This document shows positions 16,237 to 25,729 of a stretch of 64,000 nt of DNA, in pieces (position 1 is the stretch's first letter; every line of letters starts with the position of its first letter). The stretch comes from Bacteroidales bacterium UBA5507 (GTDB taxonomy: Bacteria; Bacteroidota; Bacteroidia; Bacteroidales; Lentimicrobiaceae): positions 166,303-230,302 of the forward strand of contig DIOT01000047.1 of the NCBI GenBank assembly GCA_002426195.1. Reading direction: 5' to 3'. The notes under the pieces are model-generated. The model was not told the origin of the DNA and made no database searches. It saw nothing but the letters and a program-made list of their open reading frames with translations. The position numbers were made by a program, and so were the translations under genes.

Positions 16237-17556
16237 TTATTGGACCATCGCTCTGTCCTTTCTGTATGACCATATCATTATACCTACAGCTATAAAAAGA
16301 AAAGCTGCACCAATAACAAAGGTAACTACATAACCATACAATTCATAGAATATAACGCCCAGCAAAGGAGCTACCAAAGAACGGGCACTAGTCAGAAACA
16401 GATGAACTGACTGATAGTCGCCTGCTTCTGATGGTTTGCAAAAGTATGCCGATCCTATGCTCCATAATAGTGACATTGTTGCAGCAAAAACTGAATGAAA
16501 CAATACAAATGGAATCATGGCAAAATAGAACTTTATGCCAAATACATAAATGTATACAGGGACATAATATGTTAATACAAGGCTCAGAAGGAATAACATT
16601 ATTGAACCAAATGTAATTGCGGCAAATTTCCTTGGATCGATTCTTGAAAGTGATTTTCCAAAATATGGTATCATTAATAAAGCCAGAATGTTGTATGCAT
16701 TCTTATATGACGCAACACTAAAGTAATTGAGTCCCAAATGACTCTCGAAAAATATTGTTATTACTGTTACCGTGCTCATGAAACCAAATCCATATAACAT
16801 AAATCCCCACTCAAAATGACGAAAAGAAGTATTATCCCTTATAATTCCTCTCATAGTTTTAACTGATTCTTTGACCGAGCCCCAGATTCCAATCGATTTA
16901 GTATATATCTCAGAGTCTTCGTATGCAATTAAAGAGAGAAAGTAGGTTGACATTATCCCCGCAACTGCAGCAATCACAAATACCCATCTGAAGGAATACG
17001 GATCAAGGTCCAGTACCCATCCATAAAGAAATGCCGTTATCAACATTGTTACCTTACCGATTAAAGTCGAATAACTGAACAATGGACCGAATAAATGATG
17101 GCGGTAATTACTCTTGAGAAATAGATTTATATTCGGGAAAATAACCAGATTTCCAAGATAATAAACCAGGAAAATTGCAAGAAAAATTAAATGGTATGTT
17201 GATGAAAATGAGTAATCTGATGATTTGGCCGGAAATAATACAAGCGCAGCTAATGGTAATCGTGTCAAAATACCTGTCAGTTTTACTACTTTTTGCTTAT
17301 TATTCACCCGCTTCAGCCATTCTGAGATAAAAATCAGAAGGATAAAAACTACGACACTAAACTGGAATAGAAAACTTAGCTGGTAAGAACTACCTTTAAT
17401 ACTTCTCAGAAATACAAATTCATTAAGCGTAAGCACACCTGCCACTAATCCATCGGTTATTGAAAATCCAATGTGCTTCTTGAATGTTTGCTTTTCGTTG
17501 ACTAATAAAGAATTATAATTGGCTTTACTCTTAAAGTATTCTTTTAGAAAAATCAT
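16237..17556 (-). CDS. MFS-like membrane permease
   Basis: The 439-residue protein has about 12 predicted membrane helices in two halves joined by a polar loop near residues 205-240. The pattern fits a major facilitator superfamily member, but I do not recognise a substrate. I place the start at ATG 17556 (MIFLKEYFKSK); an upstream in-frame codon would add sequence overlapping a -7 box at 17561-17568. That box ends only 4 nt before the ATG, so the mRNA may be leaderless. It is co-transcribed with the thioredoxin gene downstream. Confidence 0.7.
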   Translation of the reverse strand: MIFLKEYFKSKANYNSLLVNEKQTFKKHIGFSITDGLVAGVLTLNEFVFLRSIKGSSYQLSFLFQFSVVVFILLIFISEWLKRVNNKQKVVKLTGILTRLPLAALVLFPAKSSDYSFSSTYHLIFLAIFLVYYLGNLVIFPNINLFLKSNYRHHLFGPLFSYSTLIGKVTMLITAFLYGWVLDLDPYSFRWVFVIAAVAGIMSTYFLSLIAYEDSEIYTKSIGIWGSVKESVKTMRGIIRDNTSFRHFEWGFMLYGFGFMSTVTVITIFFESHLGLNYFSVASYKNAYNILALLMIPYFGKSLSRIDPRKFAAITFGSIMLFLLSLVLTYYVPVYIYVFGIKFYFAMIPFVLFHSVFAATMSLLWSIGSAYFCKPSEAGDYQSVHLFLTSARSLVAPLLGVIFYELYGYVVTFVIGAAFLFIAVGIMIWSYRKDRAMVQ

Positions 17557-17560
17557 TCCG

Positions 17561-17568
17561 CAAAGGTA
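17561..17568 (-). promoter_or_regulatory. -7 box immediately before permease ATG
   Basis: TACCTTTG on the minus strand fits TAnnTTTG and ends 4 nt before the ATG at 17556. Confidence 0.5.
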
Positions 17569-17629
17569 GCAATCAAAGTGTTGTGAACTTTCAGGCACTC
17601 GGGTTGTTTAATGACGAATTTTTAGAAAC

Positions 17630-18184
17630 ATGAAACAGATATCATTAGTTCTTATAACAATTTTAACATTAACAACAGTGTACGGACAAAACTCATTTTA
17701 CGATTATACTACAAAGACACTTTCAGGTCAGGACTTCAAACTATCAGACTTGAAGGGCAAGAAAGTGATGGTTGTGAATACAGCATCAAAATGTGGGCTA
17801 ACTCCCCAATATAAAGATCTTCAAGCACTTTATGAAAAATATGGCAATTCTGATTTTGTAATTATTGGATTTCCTGCAAACAATTTTCTGAGTCAGGAAC
17901 CTGGTACAAATGAAGAAATTGCTGAATTCTGTGAAGTCAATTACGGAGTAACTTTCCCAATGATGAGCAAGATTTCAGTTAAGGGAAAAGACCAGGATCC
18001 AATATATAAATGGTTAACCGAAAAGGAGTTAAATGGCAAACTGGATTCAGAAGTACAGTGGAACTTCCAAAAGTATTTTATAAATGAGGATGGAGAATTT
18101 GCAGGTATGCTTGAGCCTAAAGAAAAACCCGATTCACAGAAAGTGATTGATTGGATTGAAGACAAAAAGCCGACAGTTAATTAA
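17630..18184 (+). CDS. Glutathione peroxidase family thiol peroxidase, exported
   Basis: The 184-residue protein starts with a signal peptide (MKQISLVLITILTLTTVYGQ), so it should act in the periplasm. The catalytic block is NTASKCGLTPQY with peroxidatic C55. The FPANNF..QEPG segment and the WNFQKYF block supply the rest of the catalytic tetrad. Bacterial members with Cys instead of Sec usually take electrons from thioredoxin rather than glutathione; the many thioredoxin-like proteins here fit that. It is followed by its own terminator. Confidence 0.92.
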   Translation: MKQISLVLITILTLTTVYGQNSFYDYTTKTLSGQDFKLSDLKGKKVMVVNTASKCGLTPQYKDLQALYEKYGNSDFVIIGFPANNFLSQEPGTNEEIAEFCEVNYGVTFPMMSKISVKGKDQDPIYKWLTEKELNGKLDSEVQWNFQKYFINEDGEFAGMLEPKEKPDSQKVIDWIEDKKPTVN

Positions 18185-18215
18185 TACCTGAATATACTTG
18201 TCGGTCAACACAAAA

Positions 18216-18247
18216 AAAAGAGGCGGTTTTACAATCGCCTCTTTTTT
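18216..18247 (+). terminator. Terminator of glutathione peroxidase gene
   Basis: GAGGCG (18220-18225) and CGCCTC (18236-18241), extended by A/T pairs, are followed by TTTTTT. A-rich flanks let it work for the minus strand too. Confidence 0.88.
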
Positions 18248-18282
18248 GCAAGTAGTAAAAAAGGTTAATATCCCCAAGCTTA

Positions 18283-19986
18283 TTATGCTTTATAAGCTCC
18301 CAGGTCCTTGGGGTGACTCTGGTTAATCAAACTAACTTTCGAAATATTATCTGCTCTTCCCATTCTGATAAAGATATCAGCAGACTTTGCGTATCTGTCA
18401 TCCCTGTTTGCATCATGAAGAAGCAAACAACCAATAATCACATTTCCGGCCATTTCAACCAGTCTGCGTGCATGAAAATCAACAAACTCGGGCGATTCCT
18501 GTTCATTTACTTTCTCAACAATTTTACCAAACTGGTCTGCCATTTTTTCAAGCACCGACTTTAAATATTCAAGTTCAGCTTTCACTGGAACACTCAAATA
18601 ATTCTGCATTGCTTTAGCATAGATTCCGGTACTTACACCTCTGATGGCAGCAACAACCTGCAATTGAGAAGTACCTTCGTAAATAGTGGTTATTCTGGCG
18701 TCACGATAAATTCTTTCAATAGGGAAATCCTTCATAAAACCGGCACCACCATGTATCTGTAAAGAATCGTATGCAATCTGATTGCAATACTCACTCGATA
18801 CTAACTTCAACAATGGTGTAAACATATCGGCGAGTTTCAGATAATTCTTATAATCCTCGCGCTCTGCTGCATCAAGTTTACGTTCCTGGCTGATGAATGT
18901 GTATGCCTTGTAAATGTCAACAAAACGAGCCGTTTCATAAAGTAATGATCTGATTGCGTCAGTTTTAACCTTCATATTAGTGAGCAATTCAAAAACTGCT
19001 GGATACTGAATAATCGGCTTTCCAAACTGTTCACGTTCTTCAGCATATTTCCGTGCTTCACGCATTGCAGCTTCAGCAATACCTACTGACTGAGCTCCCA
19101 CTCCAAGTCGTGCAGAATTCATCAGCGACATAACATATTTAATCAGGCCAAGTTTTGTATCACCGATCAATTTGGCAGGGGCATTCCTGAATACCAATTC
19201 ACATGTAGGTGAGCCTTTAATACCAAGCTTATTTTCAATTCGTCTGATGGTAACAGCTTTACTGGCTCTTTCATATACAAATAAAGAAAGACCACGGGCA
19301 TCGGTAGTATTTGGTTCGGAACGGGCAAGTACTAAGGAGATATCAGCATCACCATTTGTTATAAAACGTTTAACGCCATCAAGATACCATGTTTTATCCT
19401 CAGGATTGAATGTAGCTTTTAATTGAACAGCCTGAAGATCACTACCTGCATCAGGTTCAGTTAAATCCATGGCTGCTGTAGCTCCTTTATTGAACCTTGG
19501 CAGATATTCCTTTTTAATTTCATCAGAAGCGAATTCATGAATTGTCTCAGCACAATCCTGTAATCCCCAAATATTAGCAAAACCGGCATCAGCGCGTGAT
19601 ACAATCTCTGCTGCCATTACATAAGGAATCATAGGGAAATTAAGACCGTCATATTCACGTGGTAACGACATACCAATTAATCCGGCATTCTTAAGCGCTT
19701 CAAGATTATCTACCGTTCCCGGGGCGTACCTGACTTCATTATCAATAAGTTGAGGACCTTCATGGTCAACGCCTTCAGCATTAGGACCGATTATATCTCC
19801 GGAAATCTCACCTACTACTTCCAGTACCTTATCGTAACTATCAAAAGCATCCTCAAAATCTCTCGGTGCGTAGTCATACTGATCCTTCTCAATGTAGTTC
19901 TTTTCCTTTAATCTTACTATTTTTTCCATCAAAGGATGTGAAAGATGGAATTTTAAGTTTTCGTTATCTAAATAAAAGTTTGCCAT
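18283..19986 (-). CDS. Acyl-CoA dehydrogenase
   Basis: The flavoenzyme oxidises an acyl-CoA to the enoyl-CoA and gives electrons to ETF. The 567 residues exceed the usual 380-400 because of N- and C-terminal extensions, as in a known long subfamily of Bacteroidota. Seen in order: the FAD-contacting MDLTEPDAGSDLQAV, RFITNGDADISLVLAR, the SARLGVGAQSVGIAEAA helix, REQFGKPI, and the catalytic base E437 in ITTIYEGTSQLQ. Chain-length specificity is not readable. It is the third gene of etfB-etfA-acd, 27 bp after etfA. Confidence 0.93.
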   Translation of the reverse strand: MANFYLDNENLKFHLSHPLMEKIVRLKEKNYIEKDQYDYAPRDFEDAFDSYDKVLEVVGEISGDIIGPNAEGVDHEGPQLIDNEVRYAPGTVDNLEALKNAGLIGMSLPREYDGLNFPMIPYVMAAEIVSRADAGFANIWGLQDCAETIHEFASDEIKKEYLPRFNKGATAAMDLTEPDAGSDLQAVQLKATFNPEDKTWYLDGVKRFITNGDADISLVLARSEPNTTDARGLSLFVYERASKAVTIRRIENKLGIKGSPTCELVFRNAPAKLIGDTKLGLIKYVMSLMNSARLGVGAQSVGIAEAAMREARKYAEEREQFGKPIIQYPAVFELLTNMKVKTDAIRSLLYETARFVDIYKAYTFISQERKLDAAEREDYKNYLKLADMFTPLLKLVSSEYCNQIAYDSLQIHGGAGFMKDFPIERIYRDARITTIYEGTSQLQVVAAIRGVSTGIYAKAMQNYLSVPVKAELEYLKSVLEKMADQFGKIVEKVNEQESPEFVDFHARRLVEMAGNVIIGCLLLHDANRDDRYAKSADIFIRMGRADNISKVSLINQSHPKDLGAYKA

Positions 19987-20013
19987 TTCTTTAAGTTTCT
20001 TGTACGCTATGCA

Positions 20014-21033
20014 CTATTTTGAATTCGCTTTATAGTACTTAATCATTTTCGGAATCACATCCGTAATATTGCCAATGATTGTATAATCAGCAATATTATT
20101 TATCGGTGCATTTATGTCAGTATTAATTGAAATAATCTGTGCTGACTGATCCATTCCTGCCCTGTGCTGGACAGCACCTGAAATACCACAGGCAATATAT
20201 AATTTCGGACGAACAGTAACACCTGTTTGTCCTATTTGACGTTCATGCTCAACATAACCTGCATCAACGGCTGCTCTCGATGCTCCAACCTGTGCACCTA
20301 AAACTTCAGCCAGGTCATACAGAAGTTTAAAGTTCTCCTTTGAACCAACACCATAACCACCTGCAACGATAACCTGTGAATTCTTTATGTTGATTTTACT
20401 TGCCTCCATGTGGCGCTCAATAATTTCAACAGCAAAATCCGCATTCGTCAATACATTCAGGTCAATATCCTGGATAATCCCAACATATCCCGGATCGTAA
20501 ACTTCCTTTTTCATCACACCTTCCCTAACAGTTGCCATTTGTGGTCGTGTGTCGGGATTGATAATGGTAGCAATAATATTACCACCAAAAGCTGGTCTTA
20601 TCTGATAAAGAAGATTCTTATATTCAGTCTGGGTTTTATTCTCATAATGATCACCAATTTCCAGGCTTGTGCAGTCAGCTGTCAAACCACATCTCATTGC
20701 TGAAGCAATACGTGGAGCAAGATCTCTTCCTATTGAAGTTGCGCCAAAAAGAGCAATTTCAGGATTCTCGTTCTTAAAAAGTTCAAGAATCAATGCTGCA
20801 TGCGGAAGAGTTGTGTATGGGAATAAACGCTCGTTATCAGCAACATGAATTTTATCGACACCATATGGAAAAACTTGAGTTTCAATTCCTTTCAAATCAC
20901 TTCCAATGACTATTGCTTCAAGTTTTACTTTTAATTCATTAGCGAGCTTACGACCTTTTGATAACAACTCAAGGCTTACATCGGCTATCAGTTTTTCTTC
21001 GGTTAACTCGCAGTATACAAATATGTTATTCAC
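20014..21033 (-). CDS. etfA: Electron transfer flavoprotein alpha subunit
   Basis: The 339-residue subunit binds the redox FAD. Its C-terminal domain shows VIVAGGYGVGSKENFKLL, GASRAAVDAGYVEHERQIGQTG, PKLYIACGISGAVQHRAGM and INTDINAPINNIADY, all conserved in EtfA. It dimerises with the beta subunit and relays electrons from acyl-CoA dehydrogenase. It lies 29 bp after etfB and 27 bp before the dehydrogenase gene. Confidence 0.96.
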   Translation of the reverse strand: MNNIFVYCELTEEKLIADVSLELLSKGRKLANELKVKLEAIVIGSDLKGIETQVFPYGVDKIHVADNERLFPYTTLPHAALILELFKNENPEIALFGATSIGRDLAPRIASAMRCGLTADCTSLEIGDHYENKTQTEYKNLLYQIRPAFGGNIIATIINPDTRPQMATVREGVMKKEVYDPGYVGIIQDIDLNVLTNADFAVEIIERHMEASKINIKNSQVIVAGGYGVGSKENFKLLYDLAEVLGAQVGASRAAVDAGYVEHERQIGQTGVTVRPKLYIACGISGAVQHRAGMDQSAQIISINTDINAPINNIADYTIIGNITDVIPKMIKYYKANSK

Positions 21034-21062
21034 TGTTTTCGGATTTTTAATAAGGGAATAAA

Positions 21063-21935
21063 TTAACCAATTACATGACTATTGAGTAGTTCCTTCATAA
21101 GATTGTCAATATCTTCATCAGATGATGAAAGCACCTTTGAATCTTTTGCCTGAAAAACTACATTCTCAATCTTCTTAACTTTAGTTGGAGATCCTGATAA
21201 GCCAAGCCATGAAACGTCTGCCAATAAATCATCAGCAGTCCATTCATCCAATTGCAGGTATGGCCTGAGGTTATATAACTCAGTATAATCTTTAGTTTCG
21301 TTCTGTAATTCGGTTACTGTTCGTGCGTGCTTGTATTTCATAATATTCTTTGCAAGCCTGTATCTGCATGCCGGTGCAGAACTGTGAGCTGTAATTGCAC
21401 AAGGGAGTGATGACTTAACCACTTCCACACCTCTTTCCAGACGGCGTTTTACAGTAATACTGTCATTCGTTACAGCGAGAACTTCCTCAGCATATGTAAT
21501 CTGTGGTATGTGAAGTTTCTCGGCTGCCTGAGGACCTACCTGAGCTGTATCACCGTCAATCGCCTGACGTCCTGAAATAAGCAGATTAAATGGTTGTAAC
21601 TTTTTAACTGCAAGTGAAAGTGCATATGAAGTAGCAAGTGTATCACTACCTGCAAATTTTCTATCAGTGATGAGGTATCCTTTGTCTGCACCCCGATACA
21701 AAGATTCCCTGATAATTTCAGCAGCTCTGAATGGTCCCATTGTAAGGACAATCACTTCGCAATCTTCCATCTGATCCTTAATACGCAAAGCAAGTTCCAG
21801 TGCGTTAAGATCTTCGGGATTAAAAATTGCAGGTAATGCTGCTCTGTTTACAGTACCGTCGGCTTTCATAGCATCTTTACCCACATTACGAGTGTCGGGT
21901 ACCTGCTTTGCAAGCACAATTATTCTAAAACTCAT
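21063..21935 (-). CDS. etfB: Electron transfer flavoprotein beta subunit
   Basis: The 290-residue subunit begins FRIIVLAKQVPDTRNVGKDAM and has NPEDLNALELALRIKD, VIVLTMGPFRAAEIIRESLYRGADKGYLI and LLISGRQAIDGDTAQVGPQ, the AMP-binding family signature. It is the first gene of the etfB-etfA-acd operon. Confidence 0.96.
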   Translation of the reverse strand: MSFRIIVLAKQVPDTRNVGKDAMKADGTVNRAALPAIFNPEDLNALELALRIKDQMEDCEVIVLTMGPFRAAEIIRESLYRGADKGYLITDRKFAGSDTLATSYALSLAVKKLQPFNLLISGRQAIDGDTAQVGPQAAEKLHIPQITYAEEVLAVTNDSITVKRRLERGVEVVKSSLPCAITAHSSAPACRYRLAKNIMKYKHARTVTELQNETKDYTELYNLRPYLQLDEWTADDLLADVSWLGLSGSPTKVKKIENVVFQAKDSKVLSSSDEDIDNLMKELLNSHVIG

Positions 21936-22138
21936 AGATTATAGTGTATTAATTTGAAGCAAAATGGTGAATTTTAGCATTTATGCAGGTTTCTATATGT
22001 GACAATGAAACCCAATGCAAAAATAAGACATTGCCTCAAACCAACAAACTTATTTTCTCCAAGGAGTAATAATTTGATAATCAAATGCCTGATCGGTGAT
22101 ATGTGTATAAACCCCGGTTCCTTCTAAATGAAGATCTA

Positions 22139-23005
22139 TTATAAATCGGTTAGTTCGTTTAGTGGATTCTGCCGGCACTCCTTACATTCAAGGCTCTTGT
22201 TGTACTGATGCATAGCTCTTGCACTCATACCCATACTACTGAAGCCCCCGTCATGGAAAAGGTTTTGCATAGTTACCTTCATAGTAAGGTCGGAAAATAG
22301 TGTAATACAATAATTTGCACATTCATCTGCATCTGCATTACCCAATGGCGACATCCTTTCTGTGAAGTCCATCAAAGCACTGAAACCTTTCACACCCTGT
22401 CCGGCGGTTGTTGGAGTAGGCGATTGAGAAATTGTGTTTATTCTAACATGCTTTTCCCTTCCATAGATATAACCAAAACTTCTAGCAATTGATTCAAGTA
22501 CCGCTTTAGCATCAGCCATATCGTTATATTCAAAGAGTGTCCGCTGTGACGCTATGTATGACAATGCGACTATTGATCCCCATTCTTTTATCGCATCCAT
22601 CTTTTTGGCTGCTGATATCATTTTGTGAAATGAAAGTGCTGATATATCCAGAGTCTTTGCAAAAAAGTCATAATTAAGGTCATCATAAGGAAGCTTTTTC
22701 CTCACGTTGGGCGACATCCCAATTGAATGCAAAACAAAGTCAATCTGACCACCAAAATGATCCATGGTTTTGCTAAAGAGGTTTTCCAGATCACTAACAC
22801 TTGTAGCATCGGCCGGTATCATTATACTACCTGTAGATTTTGCCAATTCGTCAAGTTCACCCATTCTGATTGCAATAGGTGTATTGGTTAGTACTAACTC
22901 TGCCCCTTCTTCATGAGCTCTCTCAGCAACTTTCCATGCAATAGACATGTTGTTAAGTGCTCCGAAAATAATTCCCTTTTTCCCTTTCAGAAGATTGTAA
23001 GCCAT
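22139..23005 (-). CDS. fabI: Enoyl-[acyl-carrier-protein] reductase (NADH)
   Basis: This short-chain dehydrogenase catalyses the last reductive step of the fatty-acid elongation cycle. The cofactor loop is GIIFGALNNMSIAWKVA, typical of FabI. The catalytic pair is Y160-x6-K167 (YNDMADAK), followed by VRINTISQSPTPTTAGQG and the helix covering the active site. The C-terminus (from about 270, YNKSLECKECRQNPLNELTDL) is longer than in Escherichia coli. It is monocistronic as far as I can see, and the 203-bp gap to etfB contains only a weak small reading frame. Confidence 0.93.
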   Translation of the reverse strand: MAYNLLKGKKGIIFGALNNMSIAWKVAERAHEEGAELVLTNTPIAIRMGELDELAKSTGSIMIPADATSVSDLENLFSKTMDHFGGQIDFVLHSIGMSPNVRKKLPYDDLNYDFFAKTLDISALSFHKMISAAKKMDAIKEWGSIVALSYIASQRTLFEYNDMADAKAVLESIARSFGYIYGREKHVRINTISQSPTPTTAGQGVKGFSALMDFTERMSPLGNADADECANYCITLFSDLTMKVTMQNLFHDGGFSSMGMSARAMHQYNKSLECKECRQNPLNELTDL

Positions 23006-23120
23006 AGTTTCATTTATTTGTATTCCTATTAATAATTGAGTTTCTCAAACAAACTAAGTATAGTAATGTTTGAATTGAAATAATTGCATTGAGTCCAGAA
23101 TTCGTTCAATCTAATAAATA

Positions 23121-24776
23121 TCAATTATTTAACAGCTCTATAGCTGCTTCTCTGGCACCTTGCAGATTTTGATCTCCACTTATCATTTTTGCCAGTTCAT
23201 CAATTTTTTCTTCGCCGTTAAGCTTGCTGATTTCTGACCAGGTGTTCTGTTCATCCGAGACTTTAATAACTCTATAATGGTAATCACTCAAAGCTGCAAT
23301 CTGAGGAAGATGAGTTATTGTTATTACCTGCATATTACCTGAAATATTGCGCAATATTCTACCTACTTTTCCTCCAATATCCCCACTTATACCATTATCT
23401 ATCTCATCGAAAACTATTGTGGGTAGTAAATTTTTGGAAGAAATAAGTGATTTTACAGCAAGCATCAATCTTGACAATTCGCCCCCTGAGGCAATTCTCG
23501 ACACATCAGCAGGTTCTACGCCTTTATTAGCCGAAAACATGAACTTGACCTCATCTGCACCCTCTCTCCCCGGTTCATCGTATTGGTTCCAGTCTAGATA
23601 AAAAGATGCATCCTTTATTCCAAGCAATGATATTGTATCTACTATAGATTTTTCAATGATTCCTGAGACTGATTTCCTCTTTTCTGTAAGAATTGCTGCC
23701 TGTTTAGTAAGCTCATCATAGCTCCTTTTTACTTCCTCAGATAAAATATCTACCCTATTCTCAAGAGTTTCAATCTTATTGATCTTATTTTCTATATCCG
23801 ACTGAAATTGAAGAAGTTCATCAACATTACCTAAATGGTGCTTTTGCAATAGCTTATAAACAACACTTAGTCTGTCGTTTATCTCTTCCATCCTTTCAGG
23901 ATTATAAGTAATCTTTTCTGCAGTCTGTTCTATATAGTCAGCTATATCCTTTAACTCAATGATGCAACTTGAAATCCGGTCAACAAGACCCTTTATTTCA
24001 CCATAATGAGTCGAAGCTGATGTTATCAAAGTGTTCACCTCCTTGAGCCCTCTGATAATATTCTCTTCATTATTAATCAGCAATGCAGCACTATGATACA
24101 ATTTAGTTTTAATATCCTCTGAGTGACTTTGAATATCAAGCTCTTCTTCCAATTCCTCAAGTTCACCCTTTTTCAGCTGCGCTTTATCCAATTCCTCGAA
24201 AATAAAGTTGAGGTAATCAAGTTCGGTTTTTGCTTTCCTGCTTTCAGCAATAACATTCCCCAGTTCAGCACTTAGTTTATTCCAGTCTCTGTATGCTTCT
24301 TTGTATTGCTTCAATAAAGAAGAGTTTCTGGCAACCGCATCAACTACTGATAACTGAAAAGAGTTCTCTCTTAAGAGTAAGGTTTGATGTTGTGAATGAA
24401 CATCAATCAATTGACCGGTCAGTTCCTTGAGTTGGTTAAGATTGACAGGTGTGTCGTTTATGAAAGCTCGTGATTTACCTTGCGGAGTGACCTCTCTGCG
24501 AATGATGCATGTATGATCATAATCAAGATTGTTCTCTTCGAAAAACGAAACCAGATCAAGTTTTGAAAGATCAAATATTCCCTCGATGCTGCATTTCTTA
24601 TTGGGATCAGGGAAGCTTAGATTATCAGCTCTGTTTCCCAGAATCAATCCTAATGCACCTAAGATAATTGATTTACCTGCACCTGTTTCACCGGTAATAA
24701 CGGTAAATGATTTGCTGAATTCTATATCCAGATTACGGATCAGGGCGTAATTATTTACTGACAGCCTGTTCAGCAT
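23121..24776 (-). CDS. recN: DNA repair protein RecN
   Basis: The SMC-like ATPase has 551 residues, a normal length. It carries Walker A GETGAGKS (29-36), two long coiled-coil arms (about 150-370) and the C-terminal ATPase half with SGGELSRLMLAVKSL signature and Walker B TIVFDEIDNGISGDIGG. It acts in double-strand break repair with RecA. It is the last gene of the bamD cluster but carries its own -7 box at 24796-24803, so it can also be expressed separately. Confidence 0.96.
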   Translation of the reverse strand: MLNRLSVNNYALIRNLDIEFSKSFTVITGETGAGKSIILGALGLILGNRADNLSFPDPNKKCSIEGIFDLSKLDLVSFFEENNLDYDHTCIIRREVTPQGKSRAFINDTPVNLNQLKELTGQLIDVHSQHQTLLLRENSFQLSVVDAVARNSSLLKQYKEAYRDWNKLSAELGNVIAESRKAKTELDYLNFIFEELDKAQLKKGELEELEEELDIQSHSEDIKTKLYHSAALLINNEENIIRGLKEVNTLITSASTHYGEIKGLVDRISSCIIELKDIADYIEQTAEKITYNPERMEEINDRLSVVYKLLQKHHLGNVDELLQFQSDIENKINKIETLENRVDILSEEVKRSYDELTKQAAILTEKRKSVSGIIEKSIVDTISLLGIKDASFYLDWNQYDEPGREGADEVKFMFSANKGVEPADVSRIASGGELSRLMLAVKSLISSKNLLPTIVFDEIDNGISGDIGGKVGRILRNISGNMQVITITHLPQIAALSDYHYRVIKVSDEQNTWSEISKLNGEEKIDELAKMISGDQNLQGAREAAIELLNN

Positions 24777-24795
24777 ACAATATAAGATTTGAAAG

Positions 24796-24803
24796 CAAAG
24801 GTA
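24796..24803 (-). promoter_or_regulatory. -7 box upstream of recN
   Basis: TACCTTTG on the minus strand fits TAnnTTTG, 19 bp before the recN ATG. Confidence 0.55.
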
Positions 24804-24826
24804 ATAAAAGAAAAGAAAACAGTTGC

Positions 24827-25729
24827 CTATTGTTTAGCCTCAAGAATTCTTTGATATCTGGCTGCATTTGAAGGGTCAATCTCTTTCAGGATATTGACCG
24901 CATTAGTCTTGTCCATGGGTGATGCACCTGAATAAATATTCACAAGCTCATCCCTTTTAGCCTCCAGAAATAGCTGTAAAATAAACAGTCCCGGCCTCTC
25001 CCTGTTGGCTTTTCTTAATAATTCAAGACTTTCGTTAATTGAGGCTCTTCCTCTTTCAACATCATCAGACATAACATCAAGACCTGTCCTGTGATATTTA
25101 TATAAAGCTTCTCTGATAGATGCATAAGATGGATTCACAAGGTTTTCGACCATCCAGTAACGGTTTTTCTGACTCTCAAAAGCTTTCCATCCTTTTTCTC
25201 TGGCGTTTTGTGCCAGATTCACAATGTTTTGTGCTCTCTCATAATAAATTGATCCACCATTACGTGCAAATGTATCCCCATCTATACCGAGAAACATATA
25301 CAAATAGTAAGTAATAGTTGAAGTTAAATTCGAGGTAAATACATTATCGTTGTATTCAAGTGGTTGAAATTCAACGTACGTAAATTCGAAATCACGATCA
25401 ATGTAATTTAAAAGAGTGGTATTGTATGATGCGTTAAACACCGGACGACGTAATGCAAGGTTTATTCTGGCAACGAATTGATCACTCGAAACCCTCTGGC
25501 TCACTGTAATTAACAATGTACCTTCTATTCTTTCTTCCGGTTTATAAGAGAAGTTAGTCCATTTACGATTATTGACGAAATCGTTCAATTCTTGCTGTAA
25601 AGTTTCAAATACCTTCTTTTCCGTTCCTTCCACCTGTGGCGATGTAACTTGCACTACCACATTAAACTCCTGACAAAAAGCGACAGAGTAAATTAGAAGA
25701 AAGAATAAAATACCTAATGTTTTTTTCAT
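24827..25729 (-). CDS. DUF4835 family exported protein
   Basis: The 300-residue protein has a signal peptide (about 1-19, ending AFCQ) and matches DUF4835, a Bacteroidota family regularly placed between coaBC and recN. Conserved segments visible are EFNVVVQVTSPQVEGTEK, the LQQELNDFVNNRKWTNF block and WMVENLVNPSYASIREALYKYHRTGLD. Function is unassigned; an envelope role is inferred from the signal peptide and the neighbour bamD. Its ATG overlaps the coaBC stop by one base, so translation is coupled. Confidence 0.88.
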   Translation of the reverse strand: MKKTLGILFFLLIYSVAFCQEFNVVVQVTSPQVEGTEKKVFETLQQELNDFVNNRKWTNFSYKPEERIEGTLLITVSQRVSSDQFVARINLALRRPVFNASYNTTLLNYIDRDFEFTYVEFQPLEYNDNVFTSNLTSTITYYLYMFLGIDGDTFARNGGSIYYERAQNIVNLAQNAREKGWKAFESQKNRYWMVENLVNPSYASIREALYKYHRTGLDVMSDDVERGRASINESLELLRKANRERPGLFILQLFLEAKRDELVNIYSGASPMDKTNAVNILKEIDPSNAARYQRILEAKQ

